A stretch of 64,000 bases of DNA from Bacillaceae bacterium (lineage in GTDB: Bacteria > Bacillota > Bacilli > Bacillales > Alkalibacillaceae), in contig JACDOD010000004.1 in assembly GCA_017656265.1 (NCBI GenBank), forward strand, positions 1 to 64,000. The letters run 5' to 3'. Below, in pieces: positions 53,402 through 62,548 of this stretch; positions within the stretch are counted from its first letter, which is position 1; each line of letters starts with the position of its first letter. The notes under the pieces are model-generated. The model ran no database searches. It was given only the letters and a program-made list of their open reading frames with translations, and was not told the DNA's origin. Both the position numbers and the translations under genes were made by a program.

Positions 53402-54109
53402 TCACTGTGGCCATGACCTGTTAGACACCGGTATTGGACGGAAATCAAAACTCTCATGTGGTACCTGCTCTTCTGAAATTTGTTTTAAAATTAATCGGTA
53501 AAATTGTTCTAATTGCTGATTTTTAATATATAGCTGAACATTTCCATTATGAGGTGTTACGGGATCAGAGTTGATTGTAGCGTTTTTCGTGTGAATTTCT
53601 AGATAATAGGCCTGGTTTGGCCGCTGTTTAGAATCGTGAATAAAGACAATCATTTCTTTGTTCCATGGATTGTACCAGGCATAGCCATGATTATTACCGG
53701 TTGTCGTTTTGATGAGGTCATAAATTTCGGTTCCCCGGTCAATAACAAATTTGTTGTTATGGCTGATACTTGATGGATTTTTTGCCTGTTGATGGGGATT
53801 CTGGTGTCCCAGGGAGTAACCGATAACGAAAAACAAAACACCGATAACTGCAGCTGTTAACCCTTTGTAAACCCATGATGCAGAGCGCTTGTTCCTTTTC
53901 ATCAATGTGGAATGAATCTTTTTCCAGATGGATTCTTTATGGGTATCAGGGATTACAATGTCTGTATTTAGTGTCTGATTCCAAAACTCATAATTTTTTT
54001 TGCATGAATGACACTCTTCAATGTGCTGTTGAATATAGTTTTTCTGTTTTGGCTCTAATTCATCATGGATGTAATCGATGATCGTTTCATCTGACAGGTG
54101 ATTATTCAT
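53402..54109 (-). CDS. zinc-finger (zf-HC2) anti-sigma factor
   Basis: About 235 aa. The N-terminal zf-HC2 motif is H29-x3-C33-x2-C36 (QHIEECHSCKKN). One transmembrane helix follows (about 78-98, GLTAAVIGVLFFVIGYSLGH), then an outer domain of about 135 residues rich in Asn and His with beta-strand pattern. It is the cognate anti-sigma of the ECF sigma factor encoded just upstream, whose gene overlaps it by 8 nt. GGAGGGGAAAGC precedes the ATG at 54109. Confidence 0.88.
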   Translation of the reverse strand: MNNHLSDETIIDYIHDELEPKQKNYIQQHIEECHSCKKNYEFWNQTLNTDIVIPDTHKESIWKKIHSTLMKRNKRSASWVYKGLTAAVIGVLFFVIGYSLGHQNPHQQAKNPSSISHNNKFVIDRGTEIYDLIKTTTGNNHGYAWYNPWNKEMIVFIHDSKQRPNQAYYLEIHTKNATINSDPVTPHNGNVQLYIKNQQLEQFYRLILKQISEEQVPHESFDFRPIPVSNRSWPQ

Positions 54110-54674
54110 GCTTTCCCCTCCGCTTATTAGAGGTATCATTCAAATAAGCTCTCTTTAAATTTTGAAGGCCATAACGTATCCAGGATTTAACTGTCCCCAG
54201 TGGTCGGCCTAATTTATCCGCTATTTCCTGGTGTGTCATCGACTGGAAGAAATTATAAAAGATAGCTTCTTGTTGTTTTTCGGGAAGCTGTTTCATCATT
54301 TCTTTTAATCGGCTTGCTTCAATTTGTGTTACTGCGGACTCTTCAACCGAGTCAAAGGATGGTTCCCGGTTAAAGATGATTCTGTCTTTTAGAACCGTTC
54401 TTTTGCTTTTTCTGATGTAGTCGATGGTTCTGCTTTTAGCCTTAACTGCTATCCAGGATTTTACACTCCCCTTTTCAGGCTGATAAGAATGTGCTTTTGT
54501 ATAGAATTCAAGAAAAAGGTCATGGCAGACATCCGCTGCTTCCTCACGGCTTTTTAAAAGGGAATAGACAATCTTATATGTAAAGGAAATATACCTCTCG
54601 TAAAAAGTGTGAAAATCTTCAATGGAACCATTGGCCATCCCCTCTATTAATTCCTCATCTGTTTTGCAGCACAC
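54102..54674 (-). CDS. ECF-type sigma factor
   Basis: About 190 aa. Region 2 (AADVCHDLFLEFYTKAHSYQ, then GSVKSWIAVKAKSRTIDYIR) and region 4 (LPEKQQEAIFYNFFQSMTHQ, then EIADKLGRPLGTVKSWIRYG) are clear. The start is a GTG at 54674, with AAGGGGTG 6 nt upstream. It forms an operon with the zf-HC2 anti-sigma gene and is divergent from the NEW3/ABC cassette, which may be its target. A sigma-A-like promoter precedes it. Confidence 0.9.
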   Translation of the reverse strand: MCCKTDEELIEGMANGSIEDFHTFYERYISFTYKIVYSLLKSREEAADVCHDLFLEFYTKAHSYQPEKGSVKSWIAVKAKSRTIDYIRKSKRTVLKDRIIFNREPSFDSVEESAVTQIEASRLKEMMKQLPEKQQEAIFYNFFQSMTHQEIADKLGRPLGTVKSWIRYGLQNLKRAYLNDTSNKRRGKHE

Positions 54675-54733
54675 GTTAATCACCCCTTTTGTCCTTCCAG
54701 CGTAACGGCATGTGATCAAACCCCCTATTAATT

Positions 54734-54762
54734 GATATACCAGCCTAAAAGTGTTTTGACAA
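54734..54762 (-). promoter_or_regulatory. probable sigma-A promoter of the sigma/anti-sigma operon
   Basis: On the minus strand TTGTCA, 17 nt, TATATC; about 60 nt before the GTG. I do not see a clear ECF-type AAC/CGT promoter pair for the divergent NEW3 gene. Confidence 0.45.
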
Positions 54763-54860
54763 GTTCAAAGGTTCAGTTTTCATTGAAAAAAATTTTTCAT
54801 TTTTTAAATCCAGGAATAATGATTTTCCGTATCAAAAAGAAAAAAGGGATTTGAGGAGGA

Positions 54861-55955
54861 ATGAAGATGATTCGAAATAAAGGAATAGCCATGATCATTT
54901 CTCTGACACTGCTCTTTTCTCTTTTCTTGCCGACAGATGTCTTTGCAGCAGGGGGGATCTCCATTTACACACCTTATACAGGAATTTCACTGACCCCCGG
55001 GGAAAAAGCAACCTATACGGTTGACATTAATAATGATTCAAACGAAATCAAAAACCTTGACCTTCGTATTGAGAATGTCCCTGAAGGCTGGGAGTATAGT
55101 CTGACAAAAGGGGGTTATGCCATTGATCGTCTGGCTGTAAAACCGGGACATTCACAAAGTTTTACCCTCGATGTTGAGGTGCCGCTTAAGGTGGAAAAAG
55201 GGTCATATACTTTTCAGGTTGTAACCGAAGATCAGCATGGTACAGTAACATCCCATCCCGTAACCATTAGCATCAATGAACAGGGAGTGTTTAAGACTGA
55301 ACTGACAACAGATCAGCCAAACATGGAAGGGGATGCATATTCGACTTTCAGGTATGATCTGGAGCTTTATAATCGAACAGCTGAAGAACAGCATTATTCT
55401 TTGCGTGCAGAAGCTCCAAGGGGATGGAACGTTGATTTCCGGGTAGATGGAAAGAATGTAACGAGCGTGACAGTAGAGTCTAATCAGACGGAACAAATAG
55501 ATGTTGAAATCACACCTTCTGAAACTGTGAAAAAAGGAAAATATGAAGTGCCAGTTATGGCATCATCCGGAAGTACAAAAGCACAGGTCACCCTTGAAGC
55601 TGATATCACCGGAACATTTGAAATGGAGTTAACTACACCATCCGGGCGGTTAAGTGAAGATCTTTCACCAGGGGGAGAAAAGGTAATTGAACTGGAAGTT
55701 AGAAATATCGGAACAAGCACTTTAAAAGATATTTCATTAAACAGCCATACACCACCTAACTGGAATGTAAATTTTGAACCTGAAGAGATTGACAGACTCG
55801 ATCCAGGAAAATCAAAGAAGGTTAAGGCAACGTTAACTGCCAGCGACAAAGCTATTGCTGGAGACTATGTTGTAGAAATGTCAGCAAGATCTCCAGAAGT
55901 TTCTTCGGAGAAAACGTTCCGCATCAGTGTCAAAACTTCTATGCTCTGGGGATGA
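54861..55955 (+). CDS. secreted NEW3-domain protein, membrane anchor cut off by in-frame TGA
   Basis: 364 aa to the first stop. Signal peptide about 1-28, then three immunoglobulin-like NEW3 (alpha-galactosidase-associated) repeats, each ending in a pattern like PEGWEYSLTKGG / PRGWNVDFRVDG / PPNWNVNFEPEE. The frame stops at TGA 55953-55955 in the context SMLWG-stop, but stays open in the same frame to TAA at 56025-56027. That part encodes IGSALIAVVIAGMIFLVRKY plus GRR, a typical transmembrane anchor. A TGG-to-TGA change is the simplest explanation, giving a secreted instead of anchored protein. It heads the ABC cassette. Confidence 0.82.
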   Translation: MKMIRNKGIAMIISLTLLFSLFLPTDVFAAGGISIYTPYTGISLTPGEKATYTVDINNDSNEIKNLDLRIENVPEGWEYSLTKGGYAIDRLAVKPGHSQSFTLDVEVPLKVEKGSYTFQVVTEDQHGTVTSHPVTISINEQGVFKTELTTDQPNMEGDAYSTFRYDLELYNRTAEEQHYSLRAEAPRGWNVDFRVDGKNVTSVTVESNQTEQIDVEITPSETVKKGKYEVPVMASSGSTKAQVTLEADITGTFEMELTTPSGRLSEDLSPGGEKVIELEVRNIGTSTLKDISLNSHTPPNWNVNFEPEEIDRLDPGKSKKVKATLTASDKAIAGDYVVEMSARSPEVSSEKTFRISVKTSMLWG

Positions 55956-56027
55956 ATTGGATCGGCATTAATTGCTGTGGTTATTGCAGGGATGATCTTC
56001 CTCGTACGCAAGTATGGGAGGAGATAA
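55956..56027 (+). pseudogene. detached membrane-anchor tail of the NEW3 gene
   Basis: Twenty-three codons in frame with the gene above, ending in TAA: one hydrophobic helix followed by RKYGRR, the usual positive-inside anchor of NEW3 proteins in such ABC cassettes. It has no start codon or binding site of its own; it would be made only by read-through of the TGA. Confidence 0.7.
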
Positions 56028-56029
56028 AC

Positions 56030-56983
56030 ATGAAAGCCATGATCGAGCTTAAGAACGTGACGAAACATTATCATGAAGTGAAGGCTGTTGATCAGCTAAA
56101 TCTCAAAATTCTTAAAGGGGAAATTTTTGGACTTCTGGGGCCGAATGGAGCCGGTAAATCAACAACGATCCACATGCTTCTGGGTCTGACAGAACCCACT
56201 GAAGGGGAAGTTTATGTCTGCGGAATCCATGCCACTACAAGACCGATTGAAGTGAAAAAACGTGTTGGGTTTCTGCCGGATGATGTTGGATTTTATGAAG
56301 ATATGACGGGCCTGGAAAACCTGGTGTTAACAGCAAAATTAAATGGAGTTAAAGAGGATATGGCGAAAGAGAGGGCCCTTTCCCTGTTAAAGCAGGTAGG
56401 CCTTCAGGATGCTGCTCATAAAAAAACTGGGCAATTTTCCAGAGGGATGCGTCAGCGACTTGGACTGGCCGATGTGCTGATGAAGAATCCCGAAGTGGTC
56501 ATCCTCGATGAGCCGACCCTCGGCATTGATCCGAAAGGGATTCAGGAATTTCTAACCATGATTCGGTCACTGAGTAAAGAACAAGGCTTAACGGTGTTGT
56601 TATCTTCACATCAGCTCCATCAGGTTCAGCAAATCTGTGATCGGGTGGGGATCTTTGTGAAAGGCAGTCTGCTCGCACAGGGAGACATGGAATCCCTTCA
56701 ACAGCAATTGTTTGATGACGATTCGGTCCAGTATAAAGTAGAAGTTGGGAGCAAAGATGAACATGCCATTGAAAGCCTGAGAAACCTTCCTTTTGTCAAA
56801 AAAGTAGGTTTACAGCCTGATGGAAAATGGCTTGTTCAACTGAAAAAGGGAAATCAGGGAGAGCTGGCCAAAAAAATTGTTGAGATGAATCTTGATTTAA
56901 TTTCTTTAGAGAAGATTTCATACGGTTTAGATGATATCTATCAGCGTTACTTCCAGGGAGGTGAAGCCCTTGGATCTTCATAA
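56030..56983 (+). CDS. ABC transporter ATP-binding protein (NosF/CcmA-like)
   Basis: About 317 aa. Walker A GPNGAGKST, signature FSRGMRQRLG, Walker B VVILDEPTLGID, switch His LSSHQLHQ; the C-terminal about 80 residues are a DUF4162-like domain. The ATG at 56030 follows GGGAGGAG by 6 nt; this site overlaps the end of the NEW3 reading frame (TAA 3 nt before the ATG). Pairs with the permease that overlaps its end. Exporter-type; substrate unknown. Confidence 0.88.
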   Translation: MKAMIELKNVTKHYHEVKAVDQLNLKILKGEIFGLLGPNGAGKSTTIHMLLGLTEPTEGEVYVCGIHATTRPIEVKKRVGFLPDDVGFYEDMTGLENLVLTAKLNGVKEDMAKERALSLLKQVGLQDAAHKKTGQFSRGMRQRLGLADVLMKNPEVVILDEPTLGIDPKGIQEFLTMIRSLSKEQGLTVLLSSHQLHQVQQICDRVGIFVKGSLLAQGDMESLQQQLFDDDSVQYKVEVGSKDEHAIESLRNLPFVKKVGLQPDGKWLVQLKKGNQGELAKKIVEMNLDLISLEKISYGLDDIYQRYFQGGEALGSS

Positions 56984-57965
56984 GCTGGAAAAGGGACTGG
57001 AAAATGCTATCAAAAGCCCGATATGGACACTGGTACGGAAAGAAATGACGGACCATATTAAAAGTTTTCGTTTTAACATTTTAATGGGAATCATCTTGTT
57101 GACTTGTCTGGGATCCCTATATACTGCCCTTTCAACCATTCGGGATGCTGCATCGGGAATTGATGACGCAGAACAATGGTTTCTCTATTTGAAAATGCTG
57201 ACGATTACCGATGAGAAGGGAACTCTGTATCCATTTATCACATTTATTAGTTTCCTGGGGCCATTACTGGGCATTGGTATGGGGTTTGATGCAATTAATA
57301 ATGAAAGAAATAAAAATACTTTGATTCGGCTGGTGTCCCAGCCAATTCCCAGAGATTCCATCATCCTGGCAAAATTTCTGGCGGCCCTGAGCATCATTTC
57401 GATGTTTATTTTTTCCCTTGGGCTGCTGGTTATTGGCCTTGGGATCATATTTATGGGAATACCGCCGACATTCGATGAATTTTTGCGTATCATTTTTTAT
57501 TTAATCATGATTATTGTATATATTTCATTCTGGTTAAGCCTGTCTATCTTATTTTCAATCCGGTTTAATCAAGCCGCTACTTCTGCCCTTGCTGGCATGG
57601 CTATGTGGTTATTTTTCAGCATATTTTACACGATTATTGTCAATCTCATTGTCAATGCATCCATGCCGGATCAATTATTTCAGACCATTGAGTCACAGCA
57701 GAAAAATCAAGAATTGTTCACATCCTTCATGCGATTATCGCCAAATTATTTATTTTCCGAAATAACAATGGTACTGCTGACACCAAGTTTTCAGCCGCTG
57801 GGTCCTATTTCAATGGAGCAGGTAATCGGTTATGTGCCGACTCCTTTAGCGCTGTCGCAGAGCTTAACCATCATCTGGCCGCAGGTAATTGGTATACTGG
57901 CCGCGGGAGTTGTCTGTTTCGCCCTGGCTTACCTCGTTTTTATGAGACAGGAAGTCAGGTCATAA
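56970..57965 (+). CDS. ABC-2 type permease (NosY-like)
   Basis: About 331 aa with six hydrophobic helices, the first after a long cytoplasmic start (WTLVRKEMTDHIKSFRFNIL, typical of ABC-2 permeases). LVSQPIPRDSIILAKFLAAL is the conserved inner-loop helix. The start is a TTG at 56970 with GGGAGG 8 nt upstream, 14 nt inside the ATPase gene. With the ATPase and the NEW3 protein it forms a three-gene export or envelope system of unknown substrate, ended by a terminator. Confidence 0.85.
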   Translation: MDLHKLEKGLENAIKSPIWTLVRKEMTDHIKSFRFNILMGIILLTCLGSLYTALSTIRDAASGIDDAEQWFLYLKMLTITDEKGTLYPFITFISFLGPLLGIGMGFDAINNERNKNTLIRLVSQPIPRDSIILAKFLAALSIISMFIFSLGLLVIGLGIIFMGIPPTFDEFLRIIFYLIMIIVYISFWLSLSILFSIRFNQAATSALAGMAMWLFFSIFYTIIVNLIVNASMPDQLFQTIESQQKNQELFTSFMRLSPNYLFSEITMVLLTPSFQPLGPISMEQVIGYVPTPLALSQSLTIIWPQVIGILAAGVVCFALAYLVFMRQEVRS

Positions 57966-57971
57966 AAATAG

Positions 57972-58012
57972 CCCTGGGGAGGGTTTATCATATCTTCCCC
58001 AGGGTATTTATA
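57972..58012. terminator. terminator between ABC permease and opuA regulator genes
   Basis: CCCTGGGGA(A) and TTCCCCAGGG pair around a 14-nt loop; A and T residues on both sides allow use by the two convergent transcripts. Confidence 0.85.
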
Positions 58013-58024
58013 TTTAAAAGGGGG

Positions 58025-58519
58025 TTAATTGCCATTCATGCGTTTAAAAGCCTCTTCCAATAATTGATGGAAGCGGATGATTTTTTGAATACGGCTATTT
58101 AACTGATGATAGTCCTGGTCTTCCAAGGAGGTCCTTTTTGCATTCAGTTCCTGCTCAATCTGATACAGTGCCTGTTTATGACTGTCAACTGAATCTAGCC
58201 ATTTTTGGATATAAGTCATCATAAATTTTCGAAACAATCTTTCCTCAGCCTGATATAAATCTTTTCGAACCCCTTTTTTCCACACCCGTTCTACTAGATT
58301 TAAATCTACTAAGCTGCGAATTCCATTGCTCATTGAAGTTTTGCTTTTTCCGAGTGCTTCACTCATTTCATCCAGGGTCATCGGTTTATTTTTTATATAT
58401 AAGGTAACAAATAGTCTCGCTTCTGTTGCAGACAAGCCAAACATTTCAAGGGTTTTGGAAAACTCTGTAATGACCTGGTTCAAAAATTGCTCGTAATCTC
58501 CTTTATTTGTCGCTGGCAT
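58025..58519 (-). CDS. GbsR-type regulator of opuA (OpuAR/OpcR-like)
   Basis: 164 aa with the same winged-helix pattern as the regulator at 48016: PMTLDEMSEALGKSKTSMSN, then [25 protein letters not shown], and a helical tail. It is divergent from the opuA operon, the place where GbsR-type repressors of betaine uptake genes lie. A palindrome in the shared region is the likely operator. The ligand should be glycine betaine, choline or salt itself. Confidence 0.85.
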   Translation of the reverse strand: MPATNKGDYEQFLNQVITEFSKTLEMFGLSATEARLFVTLYIKNKPMTLDEMSEALGKSKTSMSNGIRSLVDLNLVERVWKKGVRKDLYQAEERLFRKFMMTYIQKWLDSVDSHKQALYQIEQELNAKRTSLEDQDYHQLNSRIQKIIRFHQLLEEAFKRMNGN

Positions 58520-58649
58520 GTGGCAAAGGCCTCCTTCAAAACAGTTGCTAACTAAAGGTTACTAAAATAAAGAAATAAATGAAAATGGGAAGGGCAGCAG
58601 GAATAATGAGAAAAATAGAGGATTTTAAAGAATTTCGTGTTATAAGTTC

Positions 58650-58667
58650 GTACAGTTTTAACTGTAC
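58650..58667. promoter_or_regulatory. probable operator of the GbsR-type regulator
   Basis: GTACAGTT-TT-AACTGTAC, two perfect 8-nt arms, in the middle of the 340-nt region between the regulator and opuAA. The half-site TTTACAGTT recurs at 58691-58699. Confidence 0.6.
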
Positions 58668-58866
58668 AAAAAATATATTCAATTTCTATGGTATTTACAG
58701 TTTGTGATTTATATACAAAACAGATATAGTAAAAAAGGCAATGTGGTCGTAATTGGTTGTTGGAATAAAGCATGTATCTTTGACAGGCACTAAGCCGTTG
58801 TCATTACTTTTTTAATAGTAACAAGTAGGATGTCCACAAGTTTCAAAGAATAGAGAGGTGGATTTT

Positions 58867-60063
58867 GTGCCAGTTATTAAGGTGGAACATTTAACAAAAA
58901 TATTCGGGAAGCGTCCAAAAGAAGCCTTAAAACTTCTTGAAGAAGGCTATTCAAAAGAAGAAATTTTAAAAGAGACAGGTAATACAGTGGGCGTAAACCA
59001 GGCTACATTTGAAGTGGAAGAAGGAGAAATCTTTGTCATTATGGGGTTGTCGGGAAGCGGTAAATCAACTTTGATCCGTTTAATTAACCGCTTAATCGAT
59101 CCCACATCAGGAAATGTGTTTGTTGATGGAAAAAACCTTTCTAAAATGAGCAAAGAAGAACTGCGGCAAATTCGCCGGGAAAAATTGAGTATGGTATTTC
59201 AGCGCTTTGCTTTATTTCCGTTCCGTACGGTTTTAGAAAACGCTGAGTATGGTTTGGAAATTCAGGGGATTGAAAAAGCTGAGCGGGAAAAGAAGGCTAA
59301 AGAGGCCCTTGAATTGGTCGGGTTAGGAGGGTATATCAATCAATATCCATCACAGCTGTCTGGAGGTATGCAGCAGCGGGTTGGCTTAGCACGAGCCCTG
59401 GCGAATGATCCAGAAGTATTATTAATGGATGAAGCTTTTTCAGCACTTGACCCGCTAATTCGTAAAGAGATGCAGGACGAATTGCTTGATTTGCAGGAAC
59501 GGATGAAAAAAACAATCATTTTTATTACCCATGACCTCGATGAAGCACTGCGAATTGGGGATCGGATTGCTTTAATGAAAGATGGTTCCATCGTTCAGGT
59601 TGGAACACCAGAAGAGATCCTCGTAAATCCTGCCAACGAATATGTTGAAAAGTTTGTTGAGGACGTAGACCGTTCGAAGGTGTTAACGGCTGAACACATA
59701 ATGAAACGGCCAGAGACGATTAATATTGAAAAACATGGTCCTAGAGTAGCCCTTGAACGGATGAGGGAAGAAGGATTATCAAGCATTTATGTGGTGGATC
59801 GCCAGCGGAATCTAAAGGGATATATTACAGCAGATGATGCATCTGATGCGAAAAAGAGAGATGTGAAAGGTTTACATGCTATTCTCAGAACGGATGTACC
59901 GCAAGTCTCGCTGGACACATCCATGCAAGATATCTTTGATTTGATTCATGATTCCCCTGTACCGATAGCGGTGGTAGAAGAGGGAAAATTACGGGGAATC
60001 ATCGTCAGAGGATCAGTCATTGCTGCTCTGGCCGGTAGTGAGGTGAATATGGAAAATGCTTAA
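58867..60063 (+). CDS. opuAA: glycine betaine ABC transporter ATP-binding protein OpuAA
   Basis: About 398 aa. Walker [10 protein letters not shown], signature [10 protein letters not shown], Walker [13 protein letters not shown], switch His ITHDLDEA. The family-specific N-terminal insert ([18 protein letters not shown]) is present. Two CBS domains end the protein (about 275-395), which in OpuA-type transporters sense ionic strength. The GTG at 58867 is 6 nt after AGAGAGGTG; a GTG at 58858 lies in that site. First gene of opuAA-AB-AC. Confidence 0.93.
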   Translation: MPVIKVEHLTKIFGKRPKEALKLLEEGYSKEEILKETGNTVGVNQATFEVEEGEIFVIMGLSGSGKSTLIRLINRLIDPTSGNVFVDGKNLSKMSKEELRQIRREKLSMVFQRFALFPFRTVLENAEYGLEIQGIEKAEREKKAKEALELVGLGGYINQYPSQLSGGMQQRVGLARALANDPEVLLMDEAFSALDPLIRKEMQDELLDLQERMKKTIIFITHDLDEALRIGDRIALMKDGSIVQVGTPEEILVNPANEYVEKFVEDVDRSKVLTAEHIMKRPETINIEKHGPRVALERMREEGLSSIYVVDRQRNLKGYITADDASDAKKRDVKGLHAILRTDVPQVSLDTSMQDIFDLIHDSPVPIAVVEEGKLRGIIVRGSVIAALAGSEVNMENA

Positions 60064-60916
60064 TATATTAGACAAAATACCAAAATTACCAATTGCTGAT
60101 CTGGTAAGTGATGCTACAGACTGGATTGAAGACACCTTCGATTTCTTCTTTAAGCCAGTACGAAATCAATTTGGCCCATTTTTGGAAGATGTCAGTGGAC
60201 TGCTGCAGCAGATTCCGCCAATTATTGTCATCATCATCGTTGCCGTTTTGGCATTTTTCGTATCCGGGAAGAAACTTGGTCTAGCAACCTTTTCAGTCAT
60301 TGGTTTGATATTTATTTATAATCAGGGGATCTGGGAAGGATTAATGGATACCTTTACCCTGGTCCTGGCATCAAGCTTTTTTGCCGTATTAATAGGAATG
60401 CCGATTGGAATATTGATGTCGAAAAGCAATACCCTTCAATCCATTGTGACACCCATTCTTGACTTTATGCAGACGATGCCTGCATTCGTCTATTTGATTC
60501 CTACAGTAGCATTCTTCAGTATTGGAATGCCGCCTGGAGTGTTTGCATCCTTAATTTTTGCGATGCCGCCTACCATTCGATTAACAAATCTTGGGATTCG
60601 GCAGGTATCCACGGAGCTAGTAGAAGCTTCAGAGGCATTTGGAAGTACATTTTACCAGCGTCTGTTTAAAGTAGAACTGCCGATGGCTAAAAAGACCATT
60701 ATGGCAGGAATCAACCAGACTGTTATGCTTTCGTTGTCCATGGTTGTCATTGCCTCCATGATTGGAGCACCGGGACTTGGGAGAGAAGTCATTCGTGCCT
60801 TGCAGCGTGCCGATGTCGGCTCTGGATTTGTTGCTGGTATTGGGATCGTGATTCTGGCAATTATCATTGACAGATTTACGCAGAACCTGAATAAGCAAAA
60901 GGGTGAAAATGCTTAA
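60056..60916 (+). CDS. opuAB: glycine betaine ABC transporter permease OpuAB
   Basis: 286 aa. Hydrophobic helices from about residue 55 onwards; the binding-protein-dependent permease loop [20 protein letters not shown] and [20 protein letters not shown] are typical of ProW/OpuAB. An amphipathic N-terminal stretch (about 1-50) is also characteristic of OpuAB. It overlaps opuAA by 8 nt. Confidence 0.94.
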   Translation: MLNILDKIPKLPIADLVSDATDWIEDTFDFFFKPVRNQFGPFLEDVSGLLQQIPPIIVIIIVAVLAFFVSGKKLGLATFSVIGLIFIYNQGIWEGLMDTFTLVLASSFFAVLIGMPIGILMSKSNTLQSIVTPILDFMQTMPAFVYLIPTVAFFSIGMPPGVFASLIFAMPPTIRLTNLGIRQVSTELVEASEAFGSTFYQRLFKVELPMAKKTIMAGINQTVMLSLSMVVIASMIGAPGLGREVIRALQRADVGSGFVAGIGIVILAIIIDRFTQNLNKQKGENA

Positions 60917-60986
60917 AAATGTTCTGTAACTTTTCTTTATGAAAAGTTCATTATAAAAAAATTTAAAAGGGGAGAGATGGACCATT

Positions 60987-61868
60987 ATGTTGAAGTTTTC
61001 AAGAAAATTGTTTGTATTAGCAGCACTGTTTGTTTTATCACTTGCTCTTGCAGCCTGTGGATCTGGTGATGAGGGTGCAGAAAGCAAGGAAATTGAACTG
61101 GTTTATGTAGAATGGGATTCAGAAATTGCCTCTACGAATGTAATTGCTGAAGTACTTCGCCAGCAGGGTTATGATGTTAAAGTAACTCCACTTGACAATG
61201 CCATTATGTGGCAATCCGTTGCCAAAGGTGAAGCAGATGCCATGGTAGCAGCCTGGCTGCCGGGCACACACGGAGATCTTTATGAAGAATATAAAGATGA
61301 CTTAGATGATCTTGGTAAGAATCTTGAGGGCGCCAAAATTGGTCTTGTCGTTCCTTCTTATATGGATATTGATTCCATAGGTGATTTAAAAGGTTCAGAG
61401 TATGCTGATGCAATGAATAAAAAAATCACTGGTATTGAAGAAGGTTCTGGAGTTGTAAAGTCGTCACAGGAAGCTGTTGAAGTTTATGGACTGGATGGAT
61501 GGGAAGTGCAGACTTCATCCAGCGGAGCAATGGCTAAAGCGCTTGGAGAAGCGATTGAAGATGAAGCTCCAATTGTTGTTACTGGCTGGACACCACACTG
61601 GAAATTTGCAAAGTACGATCTGAAATATCTTGAAGACCCAGAAGGCGTTTTTGGCGGAGAAGAATACATCGCTACAATGGCACGCAAAGGTCTGGAAGAG
61701 GATATGCCAAATGCATATAAAATTCTTGATCAGTTTAACTGGACAGCTGCAGATATGGAAAGCGTCATGTTAGAAATCCAAAACGGAACCTCACCTGAAG
61801 AAGCAGCTAAAGCATGGGTTGAAAACAACCAGGATAAAGTACAAGAGTGGCTTGAAGGTGTAGAATAA
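60987..61868 (+). CDS. opuAC: glycine betaine-binding lipoprotein OpuAC
   Basis: 293 aa lipoprotein with lipobox LAAC (Cys about 24). Class II substrate-binding fold. The Trp residues that cage the trimethylammonium head are visible in VEWDSE, AWLPGTH and TGWTPHWKF. It captures glycine betaine (perhaps also proline betaine) outside the membrane. GGGGAG precedes the ATG, 70 nt after opuAB. The operon is the window's clearest sign of adaptation to high osmolarity. Confidence 0.94.
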   Translation: MLKFSRKLFVLAALFVLSLALAACGSGDEGAESKEIELVYVEWDSEIASTNVIAEVLRQQGYDVKVTPLDNAIMWQSVAKGEADAMVAAWLPGTHGDLYEEYKDDLDDLGKNLEGAKIGLVVPSYMDIDSIGDLKGSEYADAMNKKITGIEEGSGVVKSSQEAVEVYGLDGWEVQTSSSGAMAKALGEAIEDEAPIVVTGWTPHWKFAKYDLKYLEDPEGVFGGEEYIATMARKGLEEDMPNAYKILDQFNWTAADMESVMLEIQNGTSPEEAAKAWVENNQDKVQEWLEGVE

Positions 61869-61899
61869 AGGAAGAGGCCGGGGAAAAACCTGGTCATAA

Positions 61900-61946
61900 A
61901 GAGGGTGGCACTCACCAGTTTATAGGTGGGTCCCACTCTCTTTTAC
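61900..61946 (+). terminator. rho-independent terminator after opuAC
   Basis: AGAGGGTGG(C)ACTCACC pairs imperfectly with GGTGGGTCCCACTCTCT around AGTTTATA, followed by TTTTAC. Confidence 0.75.
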
Positions 61947-61997
61947 TGTTTTGTACTGTTTATTTAGGCTCTATACTAATAGCCCTATCCAATAAAT

Positions 61998-62037
61998 AAA
62001 GCTGGTGTATGTTTTAGCGAAAAGTCACACCAGCTTT
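61998..62037 (-). terminator. terminator of the yhaH-like gene
   Basis: AAAGCTGGTGT and ACACCAGCTTT pair over 11 bp; on the minus strand TTTATTTATT follows. Confidence 0.8.
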
Positions 62038-62046
62038 GTTTCACCA

Positions 62047-62412
62047 TTATTCTTCTTTCTTTTTAACTTTCTCCTCTAGTTCTTTAAGGCTTTCTTCGAT
62101 TTTTTGTAAGTGCTCCTGTATGTTTTCCTGATGAGGTTCAATAGTTTCTTTCCAGCTTTCTACAGACTGTTTGACATCATCCGTAAGATCTCTTAATAAT
62201 GCCGCCCCTTCTTTTGAAGTTTTGGACAACTGTCTGGTTAATTCCATGCTTTCTTCTTTAAGCTCCATCAGGGTGTCTCTTAGTTTTTCACTCTGTTCCC
62301 TTGCACGGCGGCGCAGGTCTTCTCCTGATGTTGGTGCGGTTAACAGTGCGGTTGATGCACCAATTAAGCTGCCGAACAAAAAACCTAAAGCCAGAGATTT
62401 TCCTTTCGCCAT
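62047..62412 (-). CDS. yhaH: YhaH, YtxH-domain protein
   Basis: 121 aa. The N-terminal glycine-rich helix (SLALGFLFGSLIGASTALLT) followed by APTSGEDLRRRAREQ is the YtxH domain; the rest is one long charged coiled coil (about 35-121). Probably anchored in or at the membrane, and linked to stress and stationary phase in Bacillus. AAAGGAGAATCCAC precedes the ATG. Position beside trpP and hit matches yhaH. Confidence 0.9.
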   Translation of the reverse strand: MAKGKSLALGFLFGSLIGASTALLTAPTSGEDLRRRAREQSEKLRDTLMELKEESMELTRQLSKTSKEGAALLRDLTDDVKQSVESWKETIEPHQENIQEHLQKIEESLKELEEKVKKKEE

Positions 62413-62482
62413 TGTGGATTCTCCTTTCTAGATCTATCTTTATTATATCGATTTTTAGGGCATTTGTTTAGTCCAGGAGACA

Positions 62483-62509
62483 AAAAACCCTTGCTCGGAA
62501 GCAAGGGTT
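62483..62509 (-). terminator. rho-independent terminator of trpP
   Basis: On the minus strand AACCCTTGCT pairs with AGCAAGGGTT around a 4-nt loop, followed by TTTTTG. Confidence 0.9.
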
Positions 62510-62548
62510 CTGGTTTTATTTTCTATCATATTTTATTCAAACATACCA

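Noticed and set aside
7531-55955. Genome-wide reassignment of TGA as a sense codon
   Set aside because: Other genes in the window end normally at TGA (for example azlC, overlapping azlD), and Trp codons are TGG, so the two in-frame TGAs are individual cases.
58605-58709. 34-codon plus-strand frame in the opuA spacer
   Set aside because: Its sequence is the palindromic operator region and its binding site is poor; regulatory DNA is the better reading.
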